DNA of 32,537 nucleotides from a virus, in IMG/VR virus record IMGVR_UViG_3300013132_000147, positions 1 to 32,537 of that record. The stretch is one strand, 5' to 3'. The position numbers and the translations under genes were made by a program. Below are positions 13,769-20,423 of this stretch, in pieces; position 1 is the first letter of the stretch, and every line of letters starts with the position of its first letter. The notes under the pieces are model-generated. The model was not told the DNA's origin and did no database searches. It saw nothing but the letters and a program-made list of their open reading frames with translations.

Positions 13769-14103
13769 TGGCGAAGAAGCCCCGAACGACCACACGCATA
13801 AGGCTTGGCGACAAGGTCTACATCAATGATGGCGAGGACAGCGGCATCTACGAGATCAGGATCATCGTCCCCGAGAAGGATGACTGTTGGCTCTACGCCG
13901 AGATCCCCGACGAGGACGATCCCGAAACGACGAGGGACATAGAGCAGCAGTTCCCACTCTCATGGATCGAAGACATATTCCGTAGCCAACACCCGAACGA
14001 GTGGGCGAAGCGCAGGGCGCAGATTCCACACAAGCCGTCGAAAAAGGCGAACAAGGCTATGGACGGTCTCGCCAAACTCGACCACGAACTCGGACTCGAC
14101 TAA
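13765..14103 (+). CDS. Hypothetical protein, 112 aa
   Basis: Two adjacent ATGs (13765, 13768); the first overlaps the upstream stop. A basic start (MMAKKPRTTTRIRLGDKVYI) leads into what looks like a small beta-barrel (LGDKVYINDGEDSGIYEIRI), reminiscent of SH3/Tudor-like folds, then acidic and helical parts and a Lys-rich tail. The fold guess is weak. The last gene of a coupled chain of five, ending in a terminator that overlaps the next promoter. Confidence 0.65.
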   Translation: MMAKKPRTTTRIRLGDKVYINDGEDSGIYEIRIIVPEKDDCWLYAEIPDEDDPETTRDIEQQFPLSWIEDIFRSQHPNEWAKRRAQIPHKPSKKANKAMDGLAKLDHELGLD

Positions 14104-14108
14104 AATCT

Positions 14109-14136
14109 GAAACCTCCTGTTGACAAGGGAGGTTTC
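14109..14136 (+). terminator. Hairpin with the next promoter's -35 in its loop
   Basis: GAAACCTCC (14109-14117) pairs with GGAGGTTTC (14128-14136). The 10-nt loop contains TTGACA, the -35 of the promoter at 14120-14148. The T-run is short (TT), so termination may be weak. Confidence 0.65.
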
Positions 14137-14148
14137 TTATCGTATCTT
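14120..14148 (+). promoter_or_regulatory. Early-type promoter giving leaderless mRNA
   Basis: TTGACA 14120-14125, N17, TATCTT 14143-14148, then TGCCCC and ATG at 14155. +1 is predicted on the A of the start codon. Confidence 0.8.
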
Positions 14149-14154
14149 TGCCCC

Positions 14155-14544
14155 ATGGATCAATCACAAACGACAACCACATCCGAAGCGGCAGACCCCT
14201 CCACCCTGATGGTGGACAGCGTCCTAGACAAGTTGGTCATCGATCCCGAGATCTACTATCTCAGAGGTCCCGACAAACTCTCGCCGATGCGGTTGGTCTT
14301 CAGGATCCCCCACATCGACCCGAACAACATTCCGTTGGGCAGGAGCAGCATGGTGTCGGTCGCTCTTGAGACGGACAATCCCATGATCGATGAGATTCAG
14401 ACCTTCACGGTCTACAACCCGAAGGGACAGCAGTTCATCCTGCACTTCAAGGTCGGTCACTCTTGGTGGGCGCAGAAGGAGTTCTGCCGCCTGTTGTGGT
14501 CGGAGGCGGTGAAGCAGGGATGGACCGTCTCCCCTTCTCTTTGA
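14155..14544 (+). CDS. Hypothetical protein, 129 aa, predicted leaderless
   Basis: The ATG lies 6 nt after the -10 hexamer and no ribosome binding site precedes it; the same arrangement is seen at 24108. MDQSQTTTTSEAADPSTLMV is a polar lead, then a beta-rich body (LSPMRLVFRIPHIDPNNIPL; FTVYNPKGQQFILHFKVGHS). Family not recognised. A downstream hairpin at 14555-14580 precedes the next gene. Confidence 0.7.
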   Translation: MDQSQTTTTSEAADPSTLMVDSVLDKLVIDPEIYYLRGPDKLSPMRLVFRIPHIDPNNIPLGRSSMVSVALETDNPMIDEIQTFTVYNPKGQQFILHFKVGHSWWAQKEFCRLLWSEAVKQGWTVSPSL

Positions 14545-14554
14545 TTTTGAAAAA

Positions 14555-14580
14555 ATCTATCAAGAAATGACTTGATAGAT
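14555..14580. repeat. Perfect 10-bp inverted repeat overlapping a -35
   Basis: ATCTATCAAG (14555-14564) and CTTGATAGAT (14571-14580). The right arm contains the -35 of the next promoter; a hairpin, or a two-fold operator that could block the promoter. Confidence 0.8.
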
Positions 14581-14599
14581 ATCGGCTGTCCGCTACATT
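14572..14599 (+). promoter_or_regulatory. Promoter of the 14637 gene
   Basis: TTGATA 14572-14577, 16-bp spacer, TACATT 14594-14599. Confidence 0.55.
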
Positions 14600-14636
14600 C
14601 ACGGACATCGCAATGGTGCGAGAAAAGGAGATCGAA

Positions 14637-14993
14637 ATGGCTAGACGAAAGACAAAAGGCAGGTCTGCTGCAATCAGGATCGATGACATCGATTGGAGTG
14701 GCATCGCAAAGGCGTTGTCGAGCAACCGCATGAACGCCAAAGAAACCCGTCAAGAGTTCTGTCCACAGATCACGGCTCCGACTTTCAAGAAGTGGGCTGA
14801 GAGCCCCGCAGGGCTCGGTGCCAAGTACTCCATCGATTGGGGACGGGTTGGCAAGGGCAACTACATCCGCATCCATGAAAGGGATCAAGCCGAGAGCGAC
14901 ATCCTCCGCAAGATGGCGGAGTTGGTGACCACCCACGGGATGTTGGCGTGTGTCCGAGCCCTCGCCGAGGTCTCAAGCGGCACCCGCCGATAA
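14637..14993 (+). CDS. Hypothetical basic protein, 118 aa
   Basis: Start 14637 is chosen because AAGGAG lies 6 nt upstream; an in-frame start at 14613 is less likely. MARRKTKGRSAAIRIDDIDW is followed by IAKALSSNRM and TAPTFKKWAESPAG, which looks like a small helical, possibly DNA-binding, region. Its promoter overlaps an inverted repeat. Family not recognised. A strong terminator follows. Confidence 0.7.
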   Translation: MARRKTKGRSAAIRIDDIDWSGIAKALSSNRMNAKETRQEFCPQITAPTFKKWAESPAGLGAKYSIDWGRVGKGNYIRIHERDQAESDILRKMAELVTTHGMLACVRALAEVSSGTRR

Positions 14994-15022
14994 CTACGGC
15001 ACAAATCTTCTTCCTTGCAGCA

Positions 15023-15060
15023 CCCCCTGCCGAGCAGTACGGCAGGGGGCTTGCATTTTT
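15023..15060 (+). terminator. Rho-independent terminator fused to next promoter
   Basis: CCCCCTGCCG (15023-15032) pairs with CGGCAGGGGG (15040-15049), followed by CTTGCATTTTT. The T-run contains the -35 of the next promoter. Confidence 0.9.
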
Positions 15061-15078
15061 GAAACGATACGATATGAT
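15051..15078 (+). promoter_or_regulatory. Promoter of the 15100 gene
   Basis: TTGCAT 15051-15056, 16-bp spacer, TATGAT 15073-15078, inside the tail of the preceding terminator. Confidence 0.6.
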
Positions 15079-15099
15079 TCGGGTGTAGGAGGTACAGGT

Positions 15100-15228
15100 A
15101 TGACAACCCGAACGACCCTCATCCTCGCCCTCGCCGCCCTCACCACCTTCACCGCCATCTTCCTTCCGCCTCGGATTCGCATCACGACGAACATCCCGAA
15201 GACGGTAGTCTGCATGATCAACTACTGA
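15100..15228 (+). CDS. Small single-pass membrane protein, 42 aa
   Basis: A short frame with an excellent AGGAGG at 15087-15092 and its own promoter. MTTRTTLILALAALTTFTAI forms one hydrophobic helix (about 6-23) after a short basic start, then a polar tail IRITTNIPKTVVCMINY. It could be a signal anchor. A host-membrane effector is possible; function unknown. The next gene starts 11 bp later. Confidence 0.7.
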   Translation: MTTRTTLILALAALTTFTAIFLPPRIRITTNIPKTVVCMINY

Positions 15229-15239
15229 GGAGCCAACCC

Positions 15240-15635
15240 ATGACCACGACCAAGTCAGTCGCCGCCGTCAACCTCTTGAACGCCAAGACGAATCTCCCCG
15301 CCGCTGTGTGGGGAGACCACTCCCTCGCCCTACTCCGTCTCGACAGGTGGCTGTGGACGGCGCAAGATGTCATCAACAAGTACTACAATGGATTCGACAT
15401 GCTGATCCCGTCCCAACTTGAGATGTCGGACGGTCGCCGCTACATCCGCATCGACTCCGTCAGGGACGGTGGTCAGGGACAGAGGTCGGTCTACGCCTTC
15501 ATCGATAAGAAGACGGGAGATGTCCTTCGGGCTGCGGGATACAAGGGTCCCGCAAAGCATGCCCGTGGCAACCTCTTCGACTCGCTTCAAGGCACCGAGA
15601 TGCTGACCCCCCACGGAATTGCGTACCTCGGCTAA
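15240..15635 (+). CDS. Hypothetical protein, 131 aa
   Basis: Start behind GAGGAG just after the preceding stop. Mixed alpha/beta: LDRWLWTAQDVINKYYNGFD (about 34-53) then MSDGRRYIRIDSV and VYAFIDKKTGDVLRAAGYKG, the last recalling small phage proteins with a beta-hairpin 'VYAFID..TGDILKAASWK' element seen in many phages. Function unknown. Cotranscribed with the small membrane protein and ended by a strong bidirectional terminator. Confidence 0.75.
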   Translation: MTTTKSVAAVNLLNAKTNLPAAVWGDHSLALLRLDRWLWTAQDVINKYYNGFDMLIPSQLEMSDGRRYIRIDSVRDGGQGQRSVYAFIDKKTGDVLRAAGYKGPAKHARGNLFDSLQGTEMLTPHGIAYLG

Positions 15636-15646
15636 ATCAAAAACAA

Positions 15647-15683
15647 CGAGGGGAGACCGAAGTCTCCCCTCGCCTTTGTTTTT
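15647..15683. terminator. Bidirectional terminator between convergent genes
   Basis: CGAGGGGAGA (15647-15656) pairs with TCTCCCCTCG (15663-15672), CCGAAG loop. Followed by CCTTTGTTTTT on the plus strand and by TTGTTTTTGATT on the minus strand. It ends both the 15240 gene and the 15696-17078 gene. Confidence 0.9.
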
Positions 15684-15695
15684 GTCGAGAGTGTC

Positions 15696-17078
15696 TTACG
15701 AACCCGTAAGCGGCTCGGGATTTCCCGTCTTGAAGGACGCACCGCTGTACGCCCTGATCGTGACGCTCGGAGAATCGACACGCAGACCCTCGTCTCCGCC
15801 CGAGTACGCCAACTTGAAGTTTTGCCACGAAGGATCTATCGGGTGCGACATGTCGAGCGTGGCATCTCCCTTGATGAATCCGTCACGGATGATCGGATAG
15901 TCGTATTGCGTTGCGTATGGGCTCACCGCAATCGTTCCTCCGTAGCAGGAAAGTTTGTCGATTTGGCAAGAGGACACCTTCACATACGGGAAACCTCCCG
16001 TGCTGCCTCCAACGCCGCCGAGTGCGACGGTTTGGAAGGTCGGCAAAGAACCATCGTTGAACGCACCGAGAGTGATGGCGTTGTTGGAGGTTGCGTTGTA
16101 CCCAGCGATGGCTACCTCGGCTTGGCTTCCGCTGTTTCCGTAGATGTAACCGTCTTGCGACAAGCCTTGCGGTTGGATCGTGAAGTACCTGAACGAAGTG
16201 GTCGAAGAAGTTCCGAATCGGACAGGATACCAATACACCATGAAAGATCCGTTGTCATCGACATTCGTGACATCAGTCGCCAAGACGGTTCCCGTCTGTT
16301 GCCAGACATTGTTCCAGTACCCCTTGATGAGGGCGGTGGCGTACTTGAAGCCCGACTCCAAGTTGTATCCGATTTGTGGCGGGGCAATAGCAAACGACTT
16401 GTTTCCCGAAGCCGAGAGGATGTTGTCGAGTGCAATCCTTGCCCCTCGACCTGGAGCCGTGGAGGCATCGACCACCGTGAACTGACTCGTCCTGATCTTC
16501 AAAGGAGAGAACGCATCGAAGTTGCTTGTGGCTCCGATTCCAATTTCACCGACATGAAGGGTGGTTCCCCACCTTTCGAGCATTTCGGTAAGTTCTGCTC
16601 CCTGCAACACCGAATCGAATGTCGGCTCCACCCTAAAGGTGATAGCCGTGTGGGCACCCGATCCCGCAGTCCAACCACCAATCCATCCCGTCGAACCTGC
16701 GCCCGATCCTGCGGTGAAGCCATCACCCGACATCCCACCGTAACGGCAGGAAACCGAGTAAGTTTTGATGGTTGCGCCACTCGCACCCGTGATCGCACCC
16801 GTGAAGATGACCGTGTCGCCACCCTTGGGGAACACCGATGCAGAAGTCCAGTTGTACGCACCTGGCGATCCCGTTGCTTGGATAGCCTTGCGCCAGTTGT
16901 TCAGATTGCCCCAATAGTAGGGACTAAACACGAAATCCCCGACATCGGAAGTCGTGCCGTCGAGAACGCTAGTCCACCTCGGACTCGTACCTGACGCACC
17001 ACCACCCGTGGCAGAATAACCGCTGTTCGTTCCCGTGAATCCCGTGTGTCCACCCACCCAGACATAGGTCGTTGCCAT
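15696..17078 (-). CDS. Large Gly/Ser/Thr-rich virion-type protein (fibre or surface protein candidate)
   Basis: 460 residues, starting MATTYVWVGGHTGFTGTNSG behind AGAGGAAC and an ACTAAATA late box at 17104-17111. It is rich in Gly, Ser, Thr, Tyr and Asn, poor in Cys and Lys, and has many short hydrophobic beta strands (FAIAPPQIGYNLESG; FPYVKVSSCQIDKLSCYGG), as in beta-helical or beta-sandwich phage surface proteins. No family motif is recognised. It is a lone late gene on the minus strand among plus-strand genes, typical of a swappable host-contact or decoration module. Tail fibre, head fibre or decoration protein are all possible. Confidence 0.75.
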   Translation of the reverse strand: MATTYVWVGGHTGFTGTNSGYSATGGGASGTSPRWTSVLDGTTSDVGDFVFSPYYWGNLNNWRKAIQATGSPGAYNWTSASVFPKGGDTVIFTGAITGASGATIKTYSVSCRYGGMSGDGFTAGSGAGSTGWIGGWTAGSGAHTAITFRVEPTFDSVLQGAELTEMLERWGTTLHVGEIGIGATSNFDAFSPLKIRTSQFTVVDASTAPGRGARIALDNILSASGNKSFAIAPPQIGYNLESGFKYATALIKGYWNNVWQQTGTVLATDVTNVDDNGSFMVYWYPVRFGTSSTTSFRYFTIQPQGLSQDGYIYGNSGSQAEVAIAGYNATSNNAITLGAFNDGSLPTFQTVALGGVGGSTGGFPYVKVSSCQIDKLSCYGGTIAVSPYATQYDYPIIRDGFIKGDATLDMSHPIDPSWQNFKLAYSGGDEGLRVDSPSVTIRAYSGASFKTGNPEPLTGS

Positions 17079-17103
17079 TGCTCTTGTTCCTCTCTGTTTG
17101 TCG

Positions 17104-17111
17104 TATTTAGT
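17104..17111 (-). promoter_or_regulatory. Late-type promoter box ACTAAATA
   Basis: Minus strand, 25 nt before the 17078 start, with a ribosome binding site in the leader; divergent from the late box at 17138. Confidence 0.65.
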
Positions 17112-17137
17112 CTCGACCTAAACTCCAAGATGAAACC

Positions 17138-17145
17138 CATACATA
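17138..17145 (+). promoter_or_regulatory. Late-type promoter box CATACATA, leaderless arrangement
   Basis: CATACATA, five bases CCTTT, then ATG at 17151. No ribosome binding site. Confidence 0.6.
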
Positions 17146-17150
17146 CCTTT

Positions 17151-17462
17151 ATGGCGAGGAAAAAGCGGAATCAAGACCCCCACATGTTCACCGCCAAACT
17201 CGGTGGCAGGGAATGGCACATCCACTTCGTGCGCAGCCGTGACATACCCTCCGACCGATGGGGGGATTGCGGTCACCCCGACGATGTCAAGCCCACGATC
17301 AGGGTGCGCAGGGCTGTCGAGGGAAAGAACCGCATGGACCTCATCATCCACGAAGCCCTTCATGCAATCTATCCCAACGAGAGCGAAGAGATGGTGAACC
17401 GATCCGCCACGGAGATCGCAAACCTTCTGTGGACTTGTGGCTACAGGCGGGTCGAACTATAA
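17151..17462 (+). CDS. Mini HExxH metallopeptidase-like protein
   Basis: 103 residues. IIHEALHAIYP gives H67-E68-xx-H71, and a following acidic run (NESEEMV) could provide the third zinc ligand, as in SprT/WLM-type minimal metallopeptidases. Similar small proteins with WGDC...PTIRV...HE.LHA occur in marine phages as I remember. Start 17151 is chosen over upstream in-frame starts because a CATACATA late box lies exactly 5 nt before it, so the mRNA would be leaderless. It precedes the CTS nuclease candidate by 23 bp, which has its own identical box. The substrate is unknown. Confidence 0.75.
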   Translation: MARKKRNQDPHMFTAKLGGREWHIHFVRSRDIPSDRWGDCGHPDDVKPTIRVRRAVEGKNRMDLIIHEALHAIYPNESEEMVNRSATEIANLLWTCGYRRVEL

Positions 17463-17472
17463 GGATTCATGT

Positions 17473-17480
17473 CATACATA
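17473..17480 (+). promoter_or_regulatory. Late-type promoter box CATACATA, leaderless arrangement
   Basis: CATACATA, five bases TCGGC, then ATG at 17486. Same box and spacing as 17138-17145. Confidence 0.6.
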
Positions 17481-17485
17481 TCGGC

Positions 17486-18703
17486 ATGAAAGACTTTTTG
17501 TCTCACCTCCATGAACAGGACACGCAAGAACTGACGGAGGCGAAGAGGAAGGGCAAGGAGACCAAGGGACATGAGTTCCAACGGGAGATGGTCGCCCTCC
17601 TACAGTCGAGTCTTCCCCCGAGCAAGCGTGAGAAGGTCACCTTCACCACCGCAGGTCTCGGCTCGACCTCTGCGGACATCAGGGTGATCCATCAGGACTA
17701 TCCGAACCAACCCCTGCTCATCGAATGTAAGAACGGCGTATCGCAAGGCGGTGCGCTGACTTGGAACTATGACGGATCCGAGTGGTCGGTCAGTCCGAAA
17801 GCAAAAAACAAATCGATCTGCGACAGCGATCCCGTGTACTGTGAGACGATGGCGAAGACCCTCAAAACGCCGACCGTGATGAACCGTGTCAACAAGGTTC
17901 TTGCAAGGCATGCTCACTTCATTCCCGAACTGATGACCAACAAGGTCTCGTTCAACACGGTGAACGAGGTGTGGAAGATCGTCCTCAAGTTGGTCGCCAA
18001 CGAGATCCAAGCCGAGTCATACGACGATGAGTCGATCAAGTGGCGGTTTCCTGTGGAAGGAGATCGGTATTGGAACACCCTCAACTCAATGATGCACCAA
18101 TCCCATATGCTTGTCATAAAGGGTATGGGAACGATGCTCGTCGGCGGTGCGAGGTTCCCTGAATCGTGGTTCATGCCGACCCCAACCATGCTCACCGCAC
18201 CGAGGATCGACATGGTCACGGCAGATGCGGGTGGCATGGCTGAAGCCCGCTTCAAAAGGGGCGGCAACGAAAAGACCAGCATCGTGCAGATGAACCGCAG
18301 GATGTTCATCGTGTCAGGTGCGGGTGGACAGCACGGAACTCCCCCCAAGGATGGAGATGAGATCAAGGTCTTGGGTTTGGAGAAGGCTATCGGATTCGAT
18401 CCGAAGGAAGCCCCGCAGTTTGGTCTCCGTGGCGGAAGCACGGCTATGGTCCGATATGTCGTGCATAACGCAGGAGATGCCGACAAGGACCACATCGGGA
18501 AAATCGTAAAAATCCATTCCGTAACCAAGGCATCTAGGAAACTCGGTGGGTTGTCACAGATTGGCTACGAGATCCTCTGTGACTTCAATCACTCGGCTAA
18601 GACTGTGACCTTTGAAACGAACCTTCGGCTCGACAACATCAAGGTCCCCACCCCCGTGAACTTTGAAACCAAGCCGAGTATTTTCGCCAACTGCATCGTG
18701 TGA
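17486..18703 (+). CDS. CTS-bearing PD-(D/E)XK nuclease-like protein, candidate packaged nuclease
   Basis: 405 residues. The N-terminus MKDFLSHLHEQDTQELTEAK combines an internal-protein-like leader with L16-T17-E18 before A19, a gp21-type cleavage site. Behind it E30, then GLGSTSADIRV with D64 and LLIECKNG with E80-x-K82 form a PD-(D/E)XK nuclease pattern (helix Glu, D, ExK). The C-terminal two thirds (about 100-405) are not recognised and may supply specificity. Start 17486 lies 5 nt after a CATACATA late box and lacks a ribosome binding site; upstream starts would overlap the preceding gene. Late expression plus the leader suggest it is packed in the capsid and injected, for example to cut host DNA. 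This is inference; no activity is shown by sequence alone. Confidence 0.7.
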   Translation: MKDFLSHLHEQDTQELTEAKRKGKETKGHEFQREMVALLQSSLPPSKREKVTFTTAGLGSTSADIRVIHQDYPNQPLLIECKNGVSQGGALTWNYDGSEWSVSPKAKNKSICDSDPVYCETMAKTLKTPTVMNRVNKVLARHAHFIPELMTNKVSFNTVNEVWKIVLKLVANEIQAESYDDESIKWRFPVEGDRYWNTLNSMMHQSHMLVIKGMGTMLVGGARFPESWFMPTPTMLTAPRIDMVTADAGGMAEARFKRGGNEKTSIVQMNRRMFIVSGAGGQHGTPPKDGDEIKVLGLEKAIGFDPKEAPQFGLRGGSTAMVRYVVHNAGDADKDHIGKIVKIHSVTKASRKLGGLSQIGYEILCDFNHSAKTVTFETNLRLDNIKVPTPVNFETKPSIFANCIV

Positions 18704-18716
18704 TGGTCGTAAGGTG

Positions 18717-18745
18717 TTGACTCCATGGGAAAGGTATGCTACCTT
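18717..18745 (+). promoter_or_regulatory. Promoter of the 18770 gene
   Basis: TTGACT 18717-18722, 17-bp spacer, TACCTT 18740-18745. Confidence 0.7.
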
Positions 18746-18769
18746 TTCGGTGTGAGAGGAGCCTACGAC

Positions 18770-19018
18770 ATGAGAGACTCAACCTACCGTGACCCTCCCG
18801 CCACGCTCAACATCGCCGAGTTCTCGCACTACCTGATGGTGACCAATCCCCGACTAGCGATGGCACTCCTCGCCGCTGCGGTCGAGGAGATGGCATCTCT
18901 CCCGAGCGAGATAGAGGAAAAGTTGATCGAAGTCCCCGCATTCGATGAGGACGGCACACCCCTTTACGCACTCACCGAGAGAGGCGAAGAGGTCTACGCA
19001 CACCTGCTCAAGGACTGA
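18770..19018 (+). CDS. Hypothetical protein, 82 aa
   Basis: Start 18770 (MRDSTYRDPPATLNIAEF) is chosen because AGAGGAG lies 8 nt upstream and the promoter -10 at 18740 falls inside the longer frame beginning at 18725. Mostly helical, acidic; LTERGEEVYAHLL near the end resembles the last helix and wing of some winged-helix proteins, but this is weak. Followed 12 bp later by a very acidic protein gene. Confidence 0.7.
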   Translation: MRDSTYRDPPATLNIAEFSHYLMVTNPRLAMALLAAAVEEMASLPSEIEEKLIEVPAFDEDGTPLYALTERGEEVYAHLLKD

Positions 19019-19030
19019 AAGGACTCAACC

Positions 19031-19474
19031 ATGGGATCGTTCGATGGATCGTTCGATGAAGACGGCTTAGACATTGAGATAGCACCGTTCGTGCTTCCCG
19101 ATGACCACGGTCTCCCCTCCGTTCCGCCGTTCCTCGCTGACGGCAAGAAGATCGACATCACGGTGATGTCGTGTCAAATCGAATACGAGGTCGAGATCGA
19201 TAGTTGGAACTACCCCAATGGAGACAACACTCTCCATGAAGAGCCTTCGATCAAGTCATCAAGCGTGAGCATCGAACATGCCGATCTCGCCCTCTACACC
19301 GAGGATGCCGAGGAGATCGATCCCGAGAAAGTCCCCAAGGAACTGTGGAAGTTGCTCATCGGTCACGCCGAGGAGTGCTTCCCCATCGATGACTTCCGTG
19401 ATGCGATCCTTGAGGACTACGATCAGAACGGCGACTCCGACTACTACGAGGATGATCGCCCCTACGACGATTGA
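19031..19474 (+). CDS. Very acidic hypothetical protein, 147 aa
   Basis: Start MGSFDGSFDEDGLDIEIAPF. Asp and Glu are spread along the whole chain, ending DQNGDSDYYEDDRPYDD. Such composition is found in DNA-mimic inhibitors and in calcium-binding proteins; neither is proven. A beta-rich central part (KKIDITVMSCQIEYEVEIDS) and an acidic helix follow. The ribosome binding site is AAAGGAC, 5 nt before ATG. Cotranscribed with 18770-19018. Family not recognised. Confidence 0.75.
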   Translation: MGSFDGSFDEDGLDIEIAPFVLPDDHGLPSVPPFLADGKKIDITVMSCQIEYEVEIDSWNYPNGDNTLHEEPSIKSSSVSIEHADLALYTEDAEEIDPEKVPKELWKLLIGHAEECFPIDDFRDAILEDYDQNGDSDYYEDDRPYDD

Positions 19475-19502
19475 TCGGGTGAACAGGTGAACACCCCGTC
19501 CT

Positions 19503-19609
19503 GAGCGAGTCCGAAAAAAACGGAACGCTCCCACTAAAACTCCCACACCGAACGCCGACAGTCCTCTCACACAGGGGACTGTTGTCTTGTCATCTGTGGA
19601 ACTGTCGGC
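19503..19609. repeat. Cluster of hairpins between operons
   Basis: GAGCGAGTCCG (19503-19513) can pair with CGGAACGCTC (19521-19530). GCCGACAGT (19554-19562) is the inverse of ACTGTCGGC (19601-19609), and ACAGTCC (19558-19564) of GGACTGT (19576-19582), so two alternative folds compete. Likely terminates or regulates between 19474 and 19716. Confidence 0.6.
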
Positions 19610-19650
19610 TACAGAATGACCGATTGGGTGAAAACTTCTAGGACTGTCTC

Positions 19651-19678
19651 TTGACAGCCTTGATGCGTTTGTTACCAT
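19651..19678 (+). promoter_or_regulatory. Promoter of the 19716 operon
   Basis: TTGACA 19651-19656, 16-bp spacer, TACCAT 19673-19678. Confidence 0.65.
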
Positions 19679-19715
19679 CCCGCCCGAGACCCATAACCTG
19701 AAAGGCACATCCGAT

Positions 19716-20423
19716 ATGTCCACCGCAACCTATGTTCTTATGGCAGCGTTCCGCCTGAACCCCCTCGATCCCGCATGCATAGGGGATGCCGACTACACGA
19801 TCCGTGACTACACCACGGTGGTCGGTGCCCAACCTGCGATGATCGTCGGCAACGGTCAACTCCTGATCAATGTTTCTGAAAGGGAACGAGGATGGAAAAT
19901 TGAACTTCGCAACGATTCGGATGCCGAAGAAGCCTTCTTTGTGGACATGAACACACAAAAGGTGGACATGAACAGGTCTTGGCGTGTGCGCCTCCGCTAT
20001 CCCGAGAAGGCATACATTCAGATCAAGGATCAGACCAAGGATCAAGAGGTCTTGGCTGCATGGAACAGCGTCCATCTACGACACAGCCTCGCCTTCGATG
20101 TTCTCCCTCCGATCATGCTCAAAGAGACCACGGAGGAATCCCTGCACCTTTGGGTGAGGGACGAGCGCAGCCTCTCGACTCCATTTCTCAAGCACAGCAT
20201 CGTCGTTGCAGTCCCCTCTAAGGAAACGATGGTGTTTGAAATGGATCTCTTCAAGGCGGAGGACCTGAATCTCGACGGCAAGGTCAACGCCTCTGACCTC
20301 AGCATCGTCCTCAGCAGTTGGGGCAGCGGAAACGGGGATGTGAATGGGGACAGCACCACCAACGCCCAAGATCAGTCTCTCGTACTCGCCGCATATGAAA
20401 AGGTGGAAGCGACAACCCCATGA
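19716..20423 (+). CDS. Protein with C-terminal dockerin type I-like calcium-binding repeats
   Basis: 235 residues. Residues 183-226 hold two dockerin-type loops: DLNLDGKVNASDLSIVLSSW and, after a short linker, GDVNGDSTTNAQDQSLVLAA. The Dx(N)xDGxVxxxDL pattern is the calcium-binding loop plus helix of dockerin I; the second copy is partly degenerate. The N-terminal 180 residues are beta-rich with no recognised domain and no signal peptide. Dockerins bind cohesins in cellulosomes, and similar paired repeats are very common in secreted planctomycete proteins. In a phage this could be a host-derived fragment used for virion attachment or protein-protein binding. First gene of an operon linked by ATGA to a holin-like gene. 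Confidence 0.75.
   Translation: MSTATYVLMAAFRLNPLDPACIGDADYTIRDYTTVVGAQPAMIVGNGQLLINVSERERGWKIELRNDSDAEEAFFVDMNTQKVDMNRSWRVRLRYPEKAYIQIKDQTKDQEVLAAWNSVHLRHSLAFDVLPPIMLKETTEESLHLWVRDERSLSTPFLKHSIVVAVPSKETMVFEMDLFKAEDLNLDGKVNASDLSIVLSSWGSGNGDVNGDSTTNAQDQSLVLAAYEKVEATTP

Noticed and set aside
15822-16994. A plus-strand open frame of about 390 codons opposite the surface-type protein
   Set aside because: Arg/Ser-rich shadow translation; the minus-strand gene has a late promoter, ribosome binding site and terminator.
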